The notes beneath the pieces are model-generated. The model had not been told where the DNA came from, ran no database searches, and saw only the letters and a list, made by a program, of their open reading frames with translations. Shown in pieces: positions 8,855 to 17,900 of a DNA stretch of 64,000 nt. The position numbers and the translations under genes were made by a program. The DNA is from Ignavibacteria bacterium (GTDB taxonomy: Bacteria > Bacteroidota > Ignavibacteria > Ch128b). How positions within the stretch are numbered: the first letter of the stretch is position 1; the number at the start of each line of letters is the position of its first letter. The DNA lies in assembly GCA_016873845.1 (NCBI GenBank), contig VGVX01000004.1, forward strand, positions 1 to 64,000, written 5' to 3'.

Positions 8855-9958
8855 TTAAATTCTTCTTTCACTATCAGCATCAAAGAAGTAACATCTTTTT
8901 AAATCAAATCCTAACACAGTTTTCATACTTGCTTTCAAGTTCATACTAGAATCGATCTTAGCAATGATCTGCTCGCCTTCAATTTGAAAATATAGAAATT
9001 CTTCTTTTCCCATTGGTTCAACGACTTCAATGTTTGCCTGGATGAGAACGGTTGAAGGGTTTTCACCTATAGCATCTGTTATTTCAAAATCCTCCGGCCT
9101 GATTCCTAAAAATATTTTCTTGTCGATGTATTTATTAAGATTCTTGTCTTCCATTTTTTTTATTTCAAACACTAAGTCTGAATTAATTGATTTGAATTTT
9201 AATCCATTTTCAGAAATAATTTTTCCACTAATAAAATTCATTGATGGACTACCAATGAAGCCGGCAACAAACTTATTTGCAGGTTGATAATACAAATTTA
9301 ATGGTGTATCAATTTGATGAACAATTCCGTCCTTCATCACAACAATTCTATCGCCCATTGTCATTGCTTCGACTTGGTCGTGAGTAACATAAATCATTGT
9401 CGCTTCAAGTCTTTGATGCAGCTTTGAAATTTCTGTACGCATTTGTACGCGGAGCTTTGCGTCAAGATTGCTCAGAGGTTCATCGAACAAAAATACTTTT
9501 GGTTTCCTGACAATCGCTCTTCCCACTGCAACTCGCTGGCGCTGCCCGCCGCTAAGCTGTTTAGGTTTTCTTTTTAACAGATTTTCTATTCCAAGGATTT
9601 TGGATGCTTCTTCAACTCTATTCTTGATTTCATCTTTAGAAAATTTTCTGATCTTTAATCCAAAAGCCATGTTATCAAATACATTCATATGGGGATAGAG
9701 AGCATAATTCTGAAATACCATTGCAATATCACGGTCTTTTGGTGGCACATCATTCATCAATTTTTCATCAATGTATAATTCACCCTCGGTGATTTCTTCA
9801 AGTCCAGCTACCATCCTGAGTGTTGTTGATTTACCGCAGCCTGAGGGTCCGACTAACACAACAAATTCTTTATCCTTCACAGTCAGATTAACGTCTTGAG
9901 CAGCAACAACATTTCCCTCATAAACTTTTTTAACATTGATTAATTTGACTTCTGCCAA
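8855..9958 (-). CDS. ugpC: ABC transporter ATP-binding protein, MalK/UgpC family
   Basis: ATPase subunit of the carbohydrate-importer type (CUT1). It has Walker [10 protein letters not shown], the Q-loop, signature [14 protein letters not shown], Walker [13 protein letters not shown] and the H-loop VTHDQ, followed by a C-terminal TOBE/OB-fold regulatory region (residues about 235-367). The length (367 aa) is typical. The start is TTG with GGAG upstream, 15 bases after the trmH stop. No permease or binding-protein gene is adjacent, so it probably serves one or more transporters encoded elsewhere, as shared MsmK-type ATPases do. The sugar is unknown. Confidence 0.9.
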   Translation of the reverse strand: MAEVKLINVKKVYEGNVVAAQDVNLTVKDKEFVVLVGPSGCGKSTTLRMVAGLEEITEGELYIDEKLMNDVPPKDRDIAMVFQNYALYPHMNVFDNMAFGLKIRKFSKDEIKNRVEEASKILGIENLLKRKPKQLSGGQRQRVAVGRAIVRKPKVFLFDEPLSNLDAKLRVQMRTEISKLHQRLEATMIYVTHDQVEAMTMGDRIVVMKDGIVHQIDTPLNLYYQPANKFVAGFIGSPSMNFISGKIISENGLKFKSINSDLVFEIKKMEDKNLNKYIDKKIFLGIRPEDFEITDAIGENPSTVLIQANIEVVEPMGKEEFLYFQIEGEQIIAKIDSSMNLKASMKTVLGFDLKRCYFFDADSERRI

Positions 9959-9973
9959 TGTTTGCTCCAGATA

Positions 9974-10558
9974 TTATTTTAACAACCAGTTTTTCAATTT
10001 GTTATCAAACACATCTTTGTCCAGCTGAATGGAATCGTATCTGCCTGATATGCGAAATTGTTTTTCTGCTTCAAATAGACATACGGCGGCAGCAACAGAT
10101 ACATTCAAACTTTGAATCATTCCATGCATTGGGATTCTGAAAGAAAAATCACAGAATCTTAAATATTCTTCAGTTATTCCCCTCTGCTCATTTCCAAAAA
10201 CAAGTGCAACATTTTCGGTAAAATCAATTTCATCGTGGGTTTTAGAATAAATATCCAAATGCGATGCAGCGATTAAAAAGTTTTTCGACTTAAGATAGCT
10301 ACTGCAATCTTCAAAAGATTTGTGCTTTACGATACTCATCCATTTGCTCGCACTCACCGAGCTTGCTTTAGAAATCTCTGGGAAGGATTCAAACGTATAT
10401 ACTAGATGAACTTCCATAACACCGACTGCATCGCACGTTCTAAGGATTGCACTCACATTATGCGGATCATGGATATTCTCAAGGACAACAGTTAAGGAGG
10501 GCTGTTTTTGTTTTAAAACAGTTTCAATTCTTTCTCTTCTCTCATCTGTTTTAATCAA
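9974..10558 (-). CDS. trmH: TrmH-family tRNA/rRNA 2'-O-methyltransferase
   Basis: SPOUT-fold RNA methyltransferase. The N-terminal LENIHDPHNVSAILRTCDAVGV, central FGNEQRGI and C-terminal IPMHGMIQSLNVSVAAAVCL motifs form the knotted SAM site and match the TrmH (tRNA Gm18) type better than RlmB. The 194-residue length also fits TrmH. The start is a TTG with no clearly better alternative. It sits between a HicB-like gene and an ABC ATPase in the folD-deoC operon, with no obvious functional link. Confidence 0.85.
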   Translation of the reverse strand: MIKTDERRERIETVLKQKQPSLTVVLENIHDPHNVSAILRTCDAVGVMEVHLVYTFESFPEISKASSVSASKWMSIVKHKSFEDCSSYLKSKNFLIAASHLDIYSKTHDEIDFTENVALVFGNEQRGITEEYLRFCDFSFRIPMHGMIQSLNVSVAAAVCLFEAEKQFRISGRYDSIQLDKDVFDNKLKNWLLK

Positions 10559-10565
10559 TGCTGTT

Positions 10566-10793
10566 CTATTTAGTATAAATGTTAATTGTATAAGAAACTA
10601 ACTCAGGAGAATTTAGAGTTATGTCCAGACGATATTTAAAATTCTTATCCAGCTTCAAGTAGTAAGCGATCAAATTGATAATTTTACTCAATGCAACTTC
10701 ATATTCGTCTGACCAAACTTCGCACTCTTTTATCGTAGGAACTGAGGCAGTATACCCATCAATTTCCTTTTTAATATCAATATGTAATGTCAT
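10566..10793 (-). CDS. Small HicB-like / UPF0150-type protein
   Basis: A 75-residue protein whose sequence (IDIKKEIDGYTASVPTIKECEV, then EVALSKIINLIAYYL) fits the beta-beta-beta-alpha partial RNase H fold of HicB-like and UPF0150 proteins. No C-terminal DNA-binding domain and no HicA toxin gene is present, so it is not a recognisable toxin-antitoxin pair. The ATG overlaps the deoC stop as TAATG. The role is unknown. Confidence 0.6.
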   Translation of the reverse strand: MTLHIDIKKEIDGYTASVPTIKECEVWSDEYEVALSKIINLIAYYLKLDKNFKYRLDITLNSPELVSYTINIYTK

Positions 10794-11662
10794 TAATAGC
10801 CGCCACTCTTCTCATCTTTGATGTTTGTTACAATTTTTACAGAAGCACTAGCACCAATACGATCAGCTCCACTGGCTATCATCATATCCGCATCTTCCCT
10901 CGAACGGATTCCACCGCTTGCTTTAACTCCCATAGCACCACCGACAACTTTTCTCATTAATGCAATATCTCCCACTGTCGCACCTCCCTTCGAAAATCCA
11001 GTTGATGTTTTTACAAAATCCGCTCCGGCTTCTTTGCAAATAATACAAGCTTTTACTTTTTCTTCATCTGAAAGAAGACAAGTTTCAAGAATTACTTTTG
11101 TAACGATCTTTTTTGGTTTCGCTTCAAGAACAACTTGCTGGACATCTTTGAATACATAATCTAACTCTTTCGATTTGAGCATTCCAATATTTAGAACCAT
11201 ATCAATTTCTTTCGCACCATCCTGAATAGCTTGCCGAGTCTCTGCTCGTTTGATTTCAGTTGAGGAGCTTCCCAATGGGAAACCGATCACAGTACAAACT
11301 TTAACATCAGTTCCTTGTAATTGCACCGCACAATACTTGACGAATGATGGATTTACGCATACTGACACAAAATGATATTGCCTTGCTTCATCACAGAGTT
11401 TTTTGACTTCTTCGATGGTCGCGTCCGGTTTAAGAAGTGTGTGATCGATCATTCGTGCAAGATCAAGCTCAAGAGGTTCAGGGATTCCAATTGTAGTTGT
11501 TATTCTCTCAGCACCATTATCGATAATATTTTGAACTGCATCTTTCTTGTGAAATACGCAATGTCCGCAAGGAGCACAAATCCCCTCATCGCAATAAGAT
11601 TTTTGAAGTGAATGTTCGATCAATACTTCTTGTATTATTCTATCAACAATTGTTTTACGCAT
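10793..11662 (-). CDS. deoC: Deoxyribose-phosphate aldolase with N-terminal extension
   Basis: Class I aldolase that splits 2-deoxyribose-5-phosphate into acetaldehyde and glyceraldehyde-3-phosphate. The catalytic core starts near residue 70 ([12 protein letters not shown]). A Lys in the VTKVILET strand is the expected Schiff-base residue, and the [13 protein letters not shown] and GVKASGGIR motifs complete the site. About 70 extra N-terminal residues contain an amphipathic helix ([19 protein letters not shown]) and a cysteine cluster ([12 protein letters not shown]). Such helices act as targeting peptides in bacterial microcompartments, and pduT/pduS homologues lie about 5 kb away. The ATG overlaps the folD stop by 8 bases. 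Confidence 0.93.
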   Translation of the reverse strand: MRKTIVDRIIQEVLIEHSLQKSYCDEGICAPCGHCVFHKKDAVQNIIDNGAERITTTIGIPEPLELDLARMIDHTLLKPDATIEEVKKLCDEARQYHFVSVCVNPSFVKYCAVQLQGTDVKVCTVIGFPLGSSSTEIKRAETRQAIQDGAKEIDMVLNIGMLKSKELDYVFKDVQQVVLEAKPKKIVTKVILETCLLSDEEKVKACIICKEAGADFVKTSTGFSKGGATVGDIALMRKVVGGAMGVKASGGIRSREDADMMIASGADRIGASASVKIVTNIKDEKSGGY

Positions 11663-12554
11663 TTTGATTTATGTTATAAAAATTTGTAGCTGCAATTAAA
11701 GTATTTTTTAATAGCATTGCAATAGTCATCGGCCCAACACCGCCTGGAACTGGTGTAATCGCTTTAACCTTAGTGCTGACTTCATCAAATTTAACATCAC
11801 CAACTAATCTATATTTATTTTTTAAAGTCGGCTCACTCACTCGATTGATTCCAACGTCAATTACTGTACAATTCTCATTTACCATTTCTGCAGTAACAAA
11901 GTGCGGTCTCCCAATCGCAGCAATTAGTATATCTGCTTGAATTGTATGCATTTTAATATTTTCGGTAGCAGAATGACAGACTGTAACAGTTGCGTTTGCT
12001 TTGCTCGATTTTTGCATTAGCAGTGAAGCGATCGGTTTCCCAACAATGTTACTTCTGCCCAAAATAACTGCATGTTTACCTGAAGTTGAAATTTCGTAAC
12101 GCCTTAGCAGCTCAAGAATTCCTGCCGGAGTGCAAGGAATAAAAGTCTCTTCGCCAGCAAGCAGCTTACCAAAATTGACTGGATGAAATCCATCAACATC
12201 TTTTGCTGGATCAATCGATAAATTTATTTTCTCTTGATCAACGTGATGTGGTAAGGGCTGTTGAACTAAGATCCCGTGGAATTTGTCATCACGATTTAAT
12301 TTTTCAATTAATTTAATTAATTCTATTTCTTTAAAATCTTTCGAAAATCTGAAAACTTCGGAGTGAAATCCTACAAATTCACAAGCTTTCCGTTTTGATT
12401 CTACATATATATGTGACGAAGGATCATCACCTATTAAAATCGCAGCGAGTCCCGGTCGAATATTTTGAGGAAGAAAATCTATCTCTACGGAAGTTTTAAT
12501 CTCTTCTTTTATTTGATCCGAAATTATTTTACCGTTAATTATTTGTGCTGCCAT
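11655..12554 (-). CDS. folD: Methylenetetrahydrofolate dehydrogenase/cyclohydrolase FolD
   Basis: Bifunctional enzyme that interconverts 5,10-methylene-, methenyl- and 10-formyl-tetrahydrofolate using NADP. Seen are [13 protein letters not shown] (the catalytic Lys region), [24 protein letters not shown], the Rossmann motif [14 protein letters not shown], and the C-terminal [15 protein letters not shown]. The start is set at the ATG at 12554 (AAGGA upstream), giving 299 residues, the normal length. A longer frame to 12629 would overlap the ymdB 3' end further. The gene overlaps ymdB by 20 bases and deoC by 8, so translation is probably coupled. Confidence 0.94.
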   Translation of the reverse strand: MAAQIINGKIISDQIKEEIKTSVEIDFLPQNIRPGLAAILIGDDPSSHIYVESKRKACEFVGFHSEVFRFSKDFKEIELIKLIEKLNRDDKFHGILVQQPLPHHVDQEKINLSIDPAKDVDGFHPVNFGKLLAGEETFIPCTPAGILELLRRYEISTSGKHAVILGRSNIVGKPIASLLMQKSSKANATVTVCHSATENIKMHTIQADILIAAIGRPHFVTAEMVNENCTVIDVGINRVSEPTLKNKYRLVGDVKFDEVSTKVKAITPVPGGVGPMTIAMLLKNTLIAATNFYNINQNA

Positions 12555-13359
12555 TATCCTTGCTTGTTCTATCAAATTCTGGGAAAAATAATCTCTCAAT
12601 TGAAAGAGACTTGCCGCTTTTTGCATCAATGGTCACTATTACTGCAGATATATGAACGTCGTCAGTGGCAGTTTGATATTTCTGTGGAGTTTGATATAAA
12701 AATCTATTTACCGCAGCATCCTTTTTCATTCCGATAACAGAATCGTAGGGTCCCGTCATTCCTACATCAGTTATATAAGCTGTACCGTTTGGAAATATTC
12801 TTTCATCAGCTGTCTGTACGTGCGTATGTGTTCCAATAATTGCACTGACTTTCCCATCTAGATGAACTGCCAATGCAACTTTTTCTGCAGTAGCTTCTGC
12901 ATGGAAATCGATTATGATTATGTTAGAATCACTTTTAACTTTTTCTATTACCCAATCAGCCGTCCGAAAAGGACAGTCAATTGGGGGTAAATATGCTCTA
13001 CCTTGCAGAGATATAACCGTTATGTTGTTTTTTCCGACAGAAGTAGAAACGTATCCTTGTCCGTATGTTCCCTTCGGATAATTTAGCGGTCTGAGAACAT
13101 TTTTCTCCGCTTTACTGTATTCTTGAAACTTATGTTTTTCCCAAATATGATTACCACCGGTGATCACATTTACACCAAGCTCAAAAATCGATTTACCATC
13201 TTTTTCAATTATTCCCCTGCCATCAGTTAGATTTTCACCATTTGCAATGATAAAATCGACTGAATTATTCTGAACAATACTTTTCAAAAATGTTTGAAGG
13301 ATTTGAATCCCCGGTTTGCCTACAATATCACCGATAAATAGAATTTTAACTTTATCCAA
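12535..13359 (-). CDS. YmdB-family metallophosphoesterase (TIGR00282)
   Basis: Calcineurin-like phosphoesterase. It has KILFIGDIVGKPG at the N-terminus, ANGENLTDGRG, GGNHIWEK, DFHAEATAEK and IGTHTHVQTADE, which together give the dinuclear metal site. Bacillus YmdB hydrolyses 2',3'-cyclic nucleotides and affects biofilm and sporulation decisions; the role here is inferred. The frame is open to 13452, but conserved sequence starts at a TTG at 13359, giving 274 residues, the family length. The upstream hydrophobic stretch is therefore probably not translated. First gene of the operon with folD and deoC. Confidence 0.85.
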   Translation of the reverse strand: MDKVKILFIGDIVGKPGIQILQTFLKSIVQNNSVDFIIANGENLTDGRGIIEKDGKSIFELGVNVITGGNHIWEKHKFQEYSKAEKNVLRPLNYPKGTYGQGYVSTSVGKNNITVISLQGRAYLPPIDCPFRTADWVIEKVKSDSNIIIIDFHAEATAEKVALAVHLDGKVSAIIGTHTHVQTADERIFPNGTAYITDVGMTGPYDSVIGMKKDAAVNRFLYQTPQKYQTATDDVHISAVIVTIDAKSGKSLSIERLFFPEFDRTSKDNGSTNN

Positions 13360-13577
13360 AATTTGCTTTCTTTTTAGAAATATAAAAAAAGTGTTGGTGA
13401 AATTGAAGAGCAGAACTATAATAAATGCGTGATTGAATTCTAATTGGAACACGGATTTTTATGTCCAAAGGACTCCTTCGGAGATAATTATGATTTTGAA
13501 TCACATCAGAGTGTCCCAGAAAACCGAATTCGATTTAATTACTTTGAAATGATTTCAGAGAGTTCGTAATTTGAGAT

Positions 13578-15227
13578 ATGCGAATTCCGATTGAGAAAGC
13601 AAGCTTCGTAGTGTGCGATGTCGAAACAACTGGACTCAGCCCGCAAAGAGAATCTATAATCGAAATTGCATTAGTGAAAATCGAAAATCTCAAAATCACA
13701 GATAAATTTTCTACTCTATTAAATCCTCAGCGATTCATTCCTAATTATATTACGGAGATGACCGGAATCCGAAATGAAGATGTAATTAATTCACCGACTT
13801 TTTCTAATGTATCATATAAAATTCAAGAGTTCATCGGAGATTCAATTTTTGTAGCTCACAATGCAAAATTCGATTACAATTTTCTTTTACATTCGTATCT
13901 GCGTGAGGAAGAAATGCCCATCCGCCTTGAGACACTCTGCACACAGAGGTTAGCAAAACGGATCTTTCATGGAATTGGAAAAACCTCACTCACTGCTTTA
14001 ACAAGATTTTTCGGATTTAGGAACACTGCCAAACACAGAGCACTCGGTGACGCTAAAGTTACTGCTCAAATTCTATTGAAACTGATTGAAGAAGGAAGAA
14101 ATAAATTAAAGTTCGACACACTCGATGAACTTTTAAAGCTGCAATTCCAACCAATCAACAAAGCCAAGTTCTTTTCTACAAGAAAATCTTTAGCAGATTC
14201 TGTTTCAAAACTTCCTTCTGGACCTGGCGTTTACTTTTTTCACGATAAAAAAGGAACTGTGATATATATCGGCAAAGCAAAAAATTTGAGGTCGAGAGTG
14301 ATCTCATATTTTCGTGATTCTAACAGCGACCGGAAAGTAAAAAAAATAGTTCGTGGAGCACATCATCTTGATTTTATCGAAACCGAAAGTGAACTCTCTG
14401 CTTTTTTGCTTGAATCTGAATTGATTAAAAAACACAAACCAATTCATAATACAGCACTGAAAATAATCAGAAATTATTCTTTCATCGGAGTAAGTGCCGA
14501 CAATGAATTTCCGAAACTTGAAGTTACCCGCAGACTCGTTAATAATGGGACTATGTATTTCGGTCCATTCAACCGGCGAGAAACAGCAGAGGAGGTATTG
14601 GATATCATTTCAAAATCGACAATGCTGCGAGAGTGTGAAGACAAAGAATTGAAGAAAAATCGTTCATGTTATTTGTTGGATATAAAGAGGTGCCTTGGTC
14701 CTTGTGTAGAGAAAGATATTTCAACGCTCTATGATGAGGAGTTAAGAACTGTGAAGGATTTTCTCACTGGAAATAACACAGTGATTCTCAATCGCCTGAC
14801 AGAAAAAATGAAGGAATTCGCTGGTAGAGAAAAATTCGAAGATGCTGCTAAAATCCGGGATACAATTCAGGCAATTTTGAAGAACATTGGTAAAATTAAA
14901 GTCCTTAAAGAGCCGATCAATGCCATCAATGCACTCATCTTCATTTACGGCGGTGAAAATGTTTCTGAGGTCATTTCACTTAAAAATGGAATCGTTCAAT
15001 CCATCAAAGGAGTGAGAGATTCCGAAAAGACGTTGTTTGAACTATGTGATGAGTATTTTATCCGCAGTACAGCGGATTTTGATTTGCCATTAAACATTGA
15101 GAAAATAAAGATCATCTCCAATTTCCTTGTGAGTAAAAAAGCGAGATACAACATAGTTTATACTACCGATATAAATTCTAAAGAAGAACTTTTTGAAATA
15201 GTGCAGAAGAAATTAATTGAGACATGA
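13578..15227 (+). CDS. DnaQ-like exonuclease fused to UvrC-type GIY-YIG endonuclease
   Basis: Two nuclease domains in one chain. Residues about 5-175 form a DEDDh 3'-5' exonuclease (VVCDVETTGLSPQ, IFVAHNAKFDYNF, HRALGDAKVT) like the epsilon subunit of DNA polymerase III. Residues about 210-380 form a GIY-YIG domain of UvrC/Cho type (GPGVYFFHDKKGTVIYIGKA, YFGPFNRRE, RCLGPC). A UVR-like helix pair follows (residues 405-440). Such fusions are known in actinobacteria and others, and are thought to work in DNA repair. The C-terminal RNase H-like half of UvrC is absent. The ATG at 13578 is preceded by weak purines. The stop is one base before the next ATG. Confidence 0.88.
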   Translation: MRIPIEKASFVVCDVETTGLSPQRESIIEIALVKIENLKITDKFSTLLNPQRFIPNYITEMTGIRNEDVINSPTFSNVSYKIQEFIGDSIFVAHNAKFDYNFLLHSYLREEEMPIRLETLCTQRLAKRIFHGIGKTSLTALTRFFGFRNTAKHRALGDAKVTAQILLKLIEEGRNKLKFDTLDELLKLQFQPINKAKFFSTRKSLADSVSKLPSGPGVYFFHDKKGTVIYIGKAKNLRSRVISYFRDSNSDRKVKKIVRGAHHLDFIETESELSAFLLESELIKKHKPIHNTALKIIRNYSFIGVSADNEFPKLEVTRRLVNNGTMYFGPFNRRETAEEVLDIISKSTMLRECEDKELKKNRSCYLLDIKRCLGPCVEKDISTLYDEELRTVKDFLTGNNTVILNRLTEKMKEFAGREKFEDAAKIRDTIQAILKNIGKIKVLKEPINAINALIFIYGGENVSEVISLKNGIVQSIKGVRDSEKTLFELCDEYFIRSTADFDLPLNIEKIKIISNFLVSKKARYNIVYTTDINSKEELFEIVQKKLIET

Positions 15228-15228
15228 C

Positions 15229-16758
15229 ATGATATTAAAATCATTTTCTCCAAACACAATAAAATTATTAGGACAGATCGGTTGCACTGATCCAACTGAA
15301 GTTGAAGCAATCGTTAAGACGGCAAAAGATGCCCAAGTACATTGGCAGGAAATTGGAATTAATAAAAGAATCAACGAATTGAAAATTATTCGCGATAACT
15401 TATTTTCCAAGTACGCAGAAATAGCTCAACTAATCTCAGACGAAAACGGAAAACCATTTGCTGAAGCAATTTCGTCTGAGATAATTCCCACACTTAGCGT
15501 TTTTGATTATTACCTTGCAAAATCCAAAAAGTATTTGAGACCACAAAAAGTACGCATCAAGCTGCCAGTAATGATCCACAAAAAAAGTTGGATTGAATTT
15601 GAGCCATGGGGAGTCGTTGGAATAATTAGTCCATGGAATTATCCATTACTTTTACCGATGGGACAGATCATTCCAGCATTGATTGCAGGCAACAGTGTTG
15701 TTTTCAAACCATCTGAGTTCACTCCACTAGTCGGAAGCTGGATTGAAAAATTATTCAATGGATCAAACTTACTGAAGAATGTTTTTAATGTTATTTATGG
15801 TGAAGCTCAGGTGGGTCAATCACTCGTGAATAGCAAAATCGATAAGTTATTTTTTACAGGAAGCACAAATGTTGGAAAGATCATCTCTAAAAATGCTGCT
15901 GATAAACTTTTGCCCATCTCGCTTGAACTTGGGGGGAAGGATCCAATCCTTGTGTTGAAAGACGCAGACCTTGATAGAACTGCCCAAGGAATTGCTTGGG
16001 GAGCGCTGACAAATTCTGGTCAAACTTGTGTTTCGGTTGAGAGAGTCTATGTTCATGAATCTCTACATTACGAATTAATACACAAATTGATAGAGCATGT
16101 TTCAAGATTGAAATTGTATAATGGCTCTGAATATTACGATTTAAGTGCATTAAAGACAGAGCAGCAGGCAAATAAAGTTAAAGAACATATTCAAGATGCA
16201 GTCCGAAAGGGAGCGAAAATTATTTTCGGCGGCAGACAGATTGATGAAAATAAATTCGAGCCGACAATTTTAACTGACGTTAATCATGATATGCTCGTGA
16301 TGAAAGAAGAGACTTTTGGACCAATAATAGCCATTAAAAAAGTCAGTGATGACAATGAGGCAATCAAATTTGCGAATGACTCTGATTATGGATTATCCGC
16401 ATCAGTTTGGACTAAGGATATTTCACATGGAAGAGAAGTTGCACGAAAAATAAAGAGTGGTTCTGTACTAATCAATGATTGCATATCATATTTTGGTACA
16501 AGCGAAGCAGTTGTCGGTGGAATAAAATTGAGCGGCACCGGCAGAGTTCATGGGAGAAGCGGATTGATGGAAATGGTTTATGAAAAGTATTACAACTCTG
16601 ACTCCTTCACGTGGCAAAAAAAGTTTTGGTGGTTTCCTTACGGAAATAAAGCAACTGAGAATATGAAATTTGCTTTAACTTTTCTGTACGGGAGAAATGT
16701 ATTTAAGAGATTGATGGCTGGGATTAAAATTCTACCTGCACTATTCAAAAGAAAATAG
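15229..16758 (+). CDS. NAD(P)-dependent aldehyde dehydrogenase
   Basis: Classical (non-acylating) aldehyde dehydrogenase that oxidises aldehydes to acids. Motifs: PWGVVGIISPWNYPL (nucleotide site), FTGSTNVGK, ELGGKDP (catalytic Glu), NSGQTC (catalytic Cys) and EETFGPI. The C-terminal tail (KFALTFLYGRNVFKRLMAG, then a basic end) is hydrophobic and may contact membrane, as in long-chain aldehyde enzymes. The ATG at 15229 lies one base after the upstream TGA, so the two genes are coupled; a TTG at 15217 is less likely. The substrate is not known. Acetaldehyde from DeoC is possible, but this is not the acylating PduP type usual in microcompartments. Confidence 0.9.
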   Translation: MILKSFSPNTIKLLGQIGCTDPTEVEAIVKTAKDAQVHWQEIGINKRINELKIIRDNLFSKYAEIAQLISDENGKPFAEAISSEIIPTLSVFDYYLAKSKKYLRPQKVRIKLPVMIHKKSWIEFEPWGVVGIISPWNYPLLLPMGQIIPALIAGNSVVFKPSEFTPLVGSWIEKLFNGSNLLKNVFNVIYGEAQVGQSLVNSKIDKLFFTGSTNVGKIISKNAADKLLPISLELGGKDPILVLKDADLDRTAQGIAWGALTNSGQTCVSVERVYVHESLHYELIHKLIEHVSRLKLYNGSEYYDLSALKTEQQANKVKEHIQDAVRKGAKIIFGGRQIDENKFEPTILTDVNHDMLVMKEETFGPIIAIKKVSDDNEAIKFANDSDYGLSASVWTKDISHGREVARKIKSGSVLINDCISYFGTSEAVVGGIKLSGTGRVHGRSGLMEMVYEKYYNSDSFTWQKKFWWFPYGNKATENMKFALTFLYGRNVFKRLMAGIKILPALFKRK

Positions 16759-16789
16759 AAAGGTTCCACTTCAAACAGAGCATAAAAGA

Positions 16790-16836
16790 CGATGTCATCT
16801 TTTCAAAATTCTATTGCATGTGGAAAGATGACATCG
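16790..16836. terminator. Bidirectional hairpin between convergent genes
   Basis: CGATGTCATCTTTTC (16790-16804) pairs with 16822-16836, a 15-bp stem with one wobble and a 17-base loop. Runs of T and A sit on the inner side of the stem. It lies between the converging aldehyde dehydrogenase and pduT genes, so it probably ends transcription from both sides, although no strong T-tract follows on either strand. Confidence 0.55.
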
Positions 16837-16849
16837 CCGAGCGATTCAA

Positions 16850-17401
16850 TCAGATCATCTCGTTCAACAGTTCATTTCTTGGCTGTGGAATAACGATCTT
16901 ATTAACGAGCAATCCCTTTTGTGAAACAACATGAGCACCAGCATCAACGGCACTTTGAACTGCAGCAACTTCACCTGTAAGAGTAACAAAAGCTTTTCCG
17001 CCAAGTGCCATTGCAAGCCGTACCTCGATTAATTTCACATTTGATGATTTAACTGCAGCATCGGCCGCTTCAATCAATGAGGCAACAGAAAATGCTTCAA
17101 CTATCCCAAGCGCTTCAAGGAGTTCTATTTTTGTTGTACCTGCAATTGCAGGGAACACCGATTCATGAACATTCGGTATTACGAAGGTATCAATTACTGA
17201 AAAATTTCCAGCCACGGCACCTGCATCCACACTTGATTGAACTGCTGCCACATCACCCCTAACCAATACCATATATTTGCCTGAACAGATTGTTCTTGCA
17301 AGCACTAAATCAACCTCAGCAGCTTTTAACATCGCATCTGTTACCTGAAATCCTGCCGCTATGCTGCTTAATTCAATTAAGCCTATTGAGTTTTTATCCA
17401 T
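16850..17401 (-). CDS. pduT: PduT-like tandem-BMC-domain microcompartment shell protein
   Basis: A 183-residue protein with two BMC domains (about 5-88 and 97-180), the trimeric BMC-T type. Each domain ends in a similar GDVAAVQSSVDAG / GEVAAVQSAVDAG helix. The first domain has VDLVLARTICSGKY; its Cys39 matches the PduT cysteine (Cys38) that binds a [4Fe-4S] cluster at the trimer pore. In Pdu compartments PduT pairs with PduS to pass electrons across the shell. A pduS homologue lies upstream on the same strand, separated by a four-helix-bundle gene. No BMC-H or BMC-P shell gene is in the window. ATG start. Confidence 0.92.
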   Translation of the reverse strand: MDKNSIGLIELSSIAAGFQVTDAMLKAAEVDLVLARTICSGKYMVLVRGDVAAVQSSVDAGAVAGNFSVIDTFVIPNVHESVFPAIAGTTKIELLEALGIVEAFSVASLIEAADAAVKSSNVKLIEVRLAMALGGKAFVTLTGEVAAVQSAVDAGAHVVSQKGLLVNKIVIPQPRNELLNEMI

Positions 17402-17431
17402 TTCTGTCTATATGTTTAATAAACCATTATA

Positions 17432-17462
17432 AAATACTAAATACTAATCTCGAAATCCTAAA
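17432..17462 (+). repeat. Left inverted repeat flanking the four-helix-bundle gene
   Basis: AAATACTAAAT, eight further bases, then CGAAATCCTAAA. The same two blocks occur in inverted orientation at 17869-17900, so the intervening four-helix-bundle gene is bracketed by an imperfect inverted repeat. This resembles the A/T-rich repeat tracts often seen beside such genes. Confidence 0.5.
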
Positions 17463-17491
17463 CAATTCAAAATTATTAAATGTTTTTAAAA

Positions 17492-17848
17492 CTATTTCGA
17501 TTTTTCTAGAATCGCTCCAAATATTTTCATTAGTTCGGTAGCTTCTTGAATTAACGATTGTCTTTCAGCCTCGCTACTGTCCAAACACCTAGTAAGTTTA
17601 AGCCAATATCTACTCTCTTTTGCTTCCTTTCGACAGATTTTAATTCTCATTAAAAAATCTTTTTTACCTAATGATTCGTTTGCTTCTATGTAATTTGCAC
17701 CTACAGAGCCCCCGGCTCTGGTCAGTTGCTTACATATTTCAATATTCTGCAAATTCTTCGGGACTGAATCGATGAAGGCAATAATCTTCTTAGCAAATTC
17801 TAAAGTTCGATCCTCTAGATCATATTTTTTGTCCTTTGGAATTTCCAA
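17492..17848 (-). CDS. Four-helix-bundle protein (23S rRNA IVS / S23 family)
   Basis: A 118-residue, all-helical protein. LEFAKKIIAFIDSVPKN, then QLTRAGGSVGANYIEANE, then KDFLMRIKICRKEAKESRYWLKL are the hallmark segments of the 23S rRNA intervening-sequence (IVS) protein family, whose fold is also shared by Avd proteins of diversity-generating retroelements. The molecular role of most members is unknown. The TTG at 17848 is the only reasonable start. The gene sits between the pduS and pduT homologues and is bracketed by inverted repeats (17432-17462 and 17869-17900), suggesting it arrived as a cassette. Confidence 0.85.
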   Translation of the reverse strand: MEIPKDKKYDLEDRTLEFAKKIIAFIDSVPKNLQNIEICKQLTRAGGSVGANYIEANESLGKKDFLMRIKICRKEAKESRYWLKLTRCLDSSEAERQSLIQEATELMKIFGAILEKSK

Positions 17849-17868
17849 CTGCTAAAACTGTAACATTT

Positions 17869-17900
17869 TGTTTAGTTTTAGGATTTCGAATTTAGTATTT
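17869..17900 (-). repeat. Right inverted repeat flanking the four-helix-bundle gene
   Basis: Read on the minus strand it gives AAATACTAAAT, then CGAAATCCTAAA, the same blocks as at 17432-17462 in opposite orientation. It overlaps the last codons and stop of the pduS homologue (GAG AAA TAC TAA), so the insertion may have set the present end of that protein. Confidence 0.5.

Noticed and set aside
13360-13577. A small hairpin CTCCTTCGGAG between ymdB and the nuclease gene
   Set aside because: The stem is only three or four base pairs with no T-tract; too weak to call. The region is simply the divergent promoter area.
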